NCBI RefSeq assembly: GCF_964340395.1
Contig: NC_135564.1
Span: 13,088,391-13,148,390 of the forward strand
Direction of reading: 5' to 3'
DNA: 60,000 nucleotides
Source: Glandiceps talaboti
Lineage: Eukaryota > Hemichordata > Enteropneusta > Spengelidae
Below the pieces are notes generated by a model that worked only from the letters and a program-made list of their open reading frames with translations, ran no database searches and was not told the origin of the DNA. The translations under genes were made by a program, and so were the position numbers. Of this stretch, positions 57,581-60,000 are shown one piece after another (positions within the stretch are counted from its first letter, which is position 1; every line of letters begins with the position of its first letter).

Positions 57581-60000
57581 TTATATATTCGCCAACCTGT
57601 TGACTCTGTTGTCAGATCTCAATGCAACTTTTAATTTCTCCCAGAAAAGTCTCTGACCAACTTCATTTTCAGTCCATTTGATATATTTCTGGGTCAGTAA
57701 CATCTTTCGTAAAATTCGTGGCATTACATCATCAGGAATTCTGTGCAATGATACCAGAATGAGAAGATCTCGCTTCTGTCGAAATAAATAATCCTGAGCC
57801 ATTCTCATCTCAAAATAACACCACTCACTTTGTGCAAAGCCAGGTGACAGTATCAACATAGTTTTGTGACTAGTCTCTATACTTTCAAGAATGTTGTCAA
57901 AAATATCAATACCTGGCATAAAATCACGTTCATGTAAACATAGTTTGAAATTAGGTGGATCAATATTTTCCAAATGAGGAAGTAATTGCTGCATGACCCA
58001 ATCTCTGTCATTTTCATTGTAACAAACAAATGCATCGTATCTGATATTCAATGGCTGCTCCTCATCATTGACTTGAAGTTGATAACCACCACGCTTTAGT
58101 TTGACGAGGAAACAACAATAGCGTATATACCAACGAAAATGAATACACAATCCGATACAAATTGCTGGAAAGACCAAAATACAAGTAATCGGTGCTGAAA
58201 TCATAAATGCAAGGTTACATTCCAATCCAAATTCTAGGGTATAAATTGAGACATCCTTCATTTCTGGTGGTGTGGCACATCCAGACAGTAGTCCTAGTAA
58301 AACCTTTCTGTCTGTTTCGATCCAGTCTACAAAAGCTTTCATATTACACTTTGAACAATCAAAACTTTCTTCAATACGAAGGAACGTTAAATTTGTAAAA
58401 ACTCTCAGAGCTTTTGTATCGATATTGTTTATTTTTGTGTCGGCTAAAGCTAGCGTTTCCAATTCTGTTAAAGTTTCTGAAAAAATAGCCATGTTTTCTA
58501 TGTTATGCACATGAAATAGATCGAGATCTTTTACATTTGGAAATACTCTAAAGAAAGATTCATTTTTGACGTATGAATCTAAATCAGGAATATCAATATT
58601 GATTAATGTTAACTTGGTTAATTTTGTAAATGGAGTGAGAAGAAGATCCTGGTGAATATAAAGAGATACTCCATTCAATGTCAGTGTCTGAAGTTGAGAG
58701 AGATATTTCATTGATGAATGCATAGTAACACTTCCTCGTAAGTGACTGTTGCCAATATTACTAACCGTCAAATGTTGAAGAGATGGGAGGTCTTCAACAT
58801 GAAAATAGTTAAACTCATATGCAGGCGTTGATAGTTCTGTTAGATTTAGAAGACTCTTGAATAGATGTTGTGGAGGGTTAATGTTTATCAGCAAGTCATT
58901 TCCTTCTAAGAAAAGTGACTGTAAGGATCTTAGAGATGTAAATCCTTCGTCTGAAATTCTTTTGATTGAATTAAAAGACAAATCCAAAGTTTCAAGACTA
59001 TTTAAGGAAGTGAAAGTCATTGATTCAATTTTAGATAAAAAGTTGTGTGACAAGTCTAACTCGGTCAAAGAATCCAACTCGATTAAGGCATTTTGTGGCA
59101 TACTTTCAAAACGATTACGACTTAAATCTAATATTTTTAAATGTGGCACCCATTGGAAACCATTATCGGGAATCATAAATAACACACTGGATGACAAATC
59201 TAATTTTTCTATATATGTTTCTTTCACCTCTGTGAAGTTTGCTTTTGAGTATCGGACTATACGAGAAAGTTCCAGAACTCTCAGGTGTGAATGTTCCAAA
59301 TCTGTTAGTAATCTCTGCAAGCAGGTGCCATGAAGTCTGTTATAACCAAAGTCTATCTGTGAAACATTTCTTAAAGTTTTAAATGTACCTAGAGTTGAGC
59401 ATTTTAGATTATTACTGGAGATATCCAAATGTTGTAATTTAGTGTCTGGTAGTTTTATGTTTCGTATGGTATAGTCTTGTATGTTGCATCTGGAAAGTAA
59501 AAGTCGTCGAAGTGTTGACAGTTTTTCCAGGTTTATGTTACTACTGGAACTATTGAGATGGTTTTCTGAGAAGTCGATCGTCTCAATGTTTGTGAGTAGT
59601 TGGAAAGGTTTGTTGGGAAACTGGAACAAGTTGTTGCTGCTTAAGTCTAGTATTTTCAGCTTCTTCAAGTCTTTGAATGCATCGTCTGAGAGGTGATTTA
59701 TTTGATTACCTCCTAAATGTAATACCTGAAGATTTATCAGTCCTTGAAATGATGATGACGATAATGTAGTAAGTCTGTTATCCGTGAGATCCAATAACAG
59801 CAGGTTTCTAAGTGGATAAAATATACCATCTGGGATTGTAGGGAGTTCATTTTGTGCGATGTACAAATTCCGTAATTTCCGTAGAAGAGAAAAAAATTGT
59901 TCTGGTATGAAATTGATTTCATTGGAGTCAATATTCAGTAGTTGTAGTTGTCCAAGATGTCTAAATACCTCAACGGGTAAGGATGAAATTTGATTACCTG
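57581..60000 (-). CDS. Toll-like receptor B, 5'-truncated by the window edge
   Basis: About 806 residues are in the window and the reading frame is open to the last base; by comparison with receptor A about 58 N-terminal residues (signal peptide and LRR cap) lie outside. Same architecture as its neighbour: LRRs, one C-terminal LRR cap (DCSKCNMKAF), transmembrane segment, TIR with YDAFVCY, ERDFMPG and FW. It is two residues shorter just before the C-terminal cap. The TIR and tail differ from receptor A at about three positions (for example DRGW/DRDW, HKIPD/HRIPD), while LRR residues differ much more. No stop or frameshift is seen, so both copies appear functional. Confidence 0.94.
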   Translation of the reverse strand, partial: GNQISSLPVEVFRHLGQLQLLNIDSNEINFIPEQFFSLLRKLRNLYIAQNELPTIPDGIFYPLRNLLLLDLTDNRLTTLSSSSFQGLINLQVLHLGGNQINHLSDDAFKDLKKLKILDLSSNNLFQFPNKPFQLLTNIETIDFSENHLNSSSSNINLEKLSTLRRLLLSRCNIQDYTIRNIKLPDTKLQHLDISSNNLKCSTLGTFKTLRNVSQIDFGYNRLHGTCLQRLLTDLEHSHLRVLELSRIVRYSKANFTEVKETYIEKLDLSSSVLFMIPDNGFQWVPHLKILDLSRNRFESMPQNALIELDSLTELDLSHNFLSKIESMTFTSLNSLETLDLSFNSIKRISDEGFTSLRSLQSLFLEGNDLLININPPQHLFKSLLNLTELSTPAYEFNYFHVEDLPSLQHLTVSNIGNSHLRGSVTMHSSMKYLSQLQTLTLNGVSLYIHQDLLLTPFTKLTKLTLINIDIPDLDSYVKNESFFRVFPNVKDLDLFHVHNIENMAIFSETLTELETLALADTKINNIDTKALRVFTNLTFLRIEESFDCSKCNMKAFVDWIETDRKVLLGLLSGCATPPEMKDVSIYTLEFGLECNLAFMISAPITCILVFPAICIGLCIHFRWYIRYCCFLVKLKRGGYQLQVNDEEQPLNIRYDAFVCYNENDRDWVMQQLLPHLENIDPPNFKLCLHERDFMPGIDIFDNILESIETSHKTMLILSPGFAQSEWCYFEMRMAQDYLFRQKRDLLILVSLHRIPDDVMPRILRKMLLTQKYIKWTENEVGQRLFWEKLKVALRSDNRVNRLANI

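Noticed and set aside
55675-59696. Plus-strand frames antisense to the Toll-like receptors
   Set aside because: They recur at matching positions in both paralogues only because the LRR coding strand is repetitive; they are shadows.

Overview
The window is a gene-rich, AT-rich stretch of nuclear DNA from an invertebrate animal. The evidence is multi-exon genes with animal orthologues, many dinucleotide and tetranucleotide repeats, SINE-like and MITE-like elements, and tandem single-exon Toll-like receptor genes with vertebrate-like TIR domains. A deuterostome (amphioxus- or hemichordate-like) or a lophotrochozoan fits; the sequence alone does not decide which.

Layout. 2.6-6.2 kb, minus: a complete 7-exon mitochondrial agmatinase-family enzyme (354 aa). 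6.4-10.1 kb, plus: a complete 5-exon C18orf21-like protein (206 aa), head-to-head with the agmatinase, the two start codons 208 bp apart. 13.7-19.0 kb, minus: a complete 7-exon ARL2BP (178 aa). 21.4-24.9 kb, minus: a 4-exon gene for an 800-809 aa coiled-coil protein I cannot name. 27.5-46.0 kb, minus: a complete 28-exon TAF2 (1341 aa), the TFIID subunit. 47.4-49.7 kb, plus: a complete 2-exon KLHL7-like BTB-BACK-Kelch protein (619 aa). 54.4-60.0 kb, minus: two tandem Toll-like receptor genes, the second running off the window. Exon models were built by hand from splice sites, phase continuity and remembered family sequences; in each spliced gene the phases close without a frameshift.

The most unusual content is in splicing. 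TAF2 needs two AT-AC introns. Intron 1 has the ATAAGT donor of the U2-type AT-AC class. Intron 3 has the ATATCCTTT donor and TTCCTTGAC branch site of the U12 class. In both, the obvious GT-AG alternative breaks the reading frame. Separately, at least six exon boundaries (agmatinase exon 3, ARL2BP exons 2 and 4, TAF2 exons 10, 14 and 19) lie inside local tandem duplications that copied the splice site; one makes an array of seven exon-end copies, six with a GTAAG donor. In the coiled-coil gene a (CT)n microsatellite serves as the polypyrimidine tract.

Mobile DNA includes a 331-bp foldback element with 163-bp arms and an intact 8-bp target duplication, a TA-flanked MITE, two further MITE-like families, a tRNA-derived SINE and a second SINE-like family. 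The genes are mostly housekeeping (transcription, small GTPase signalling, ubiquitination, RNA processing, guanidino metabolism) beside an expanding innate immune locus; they do not form a pathway.
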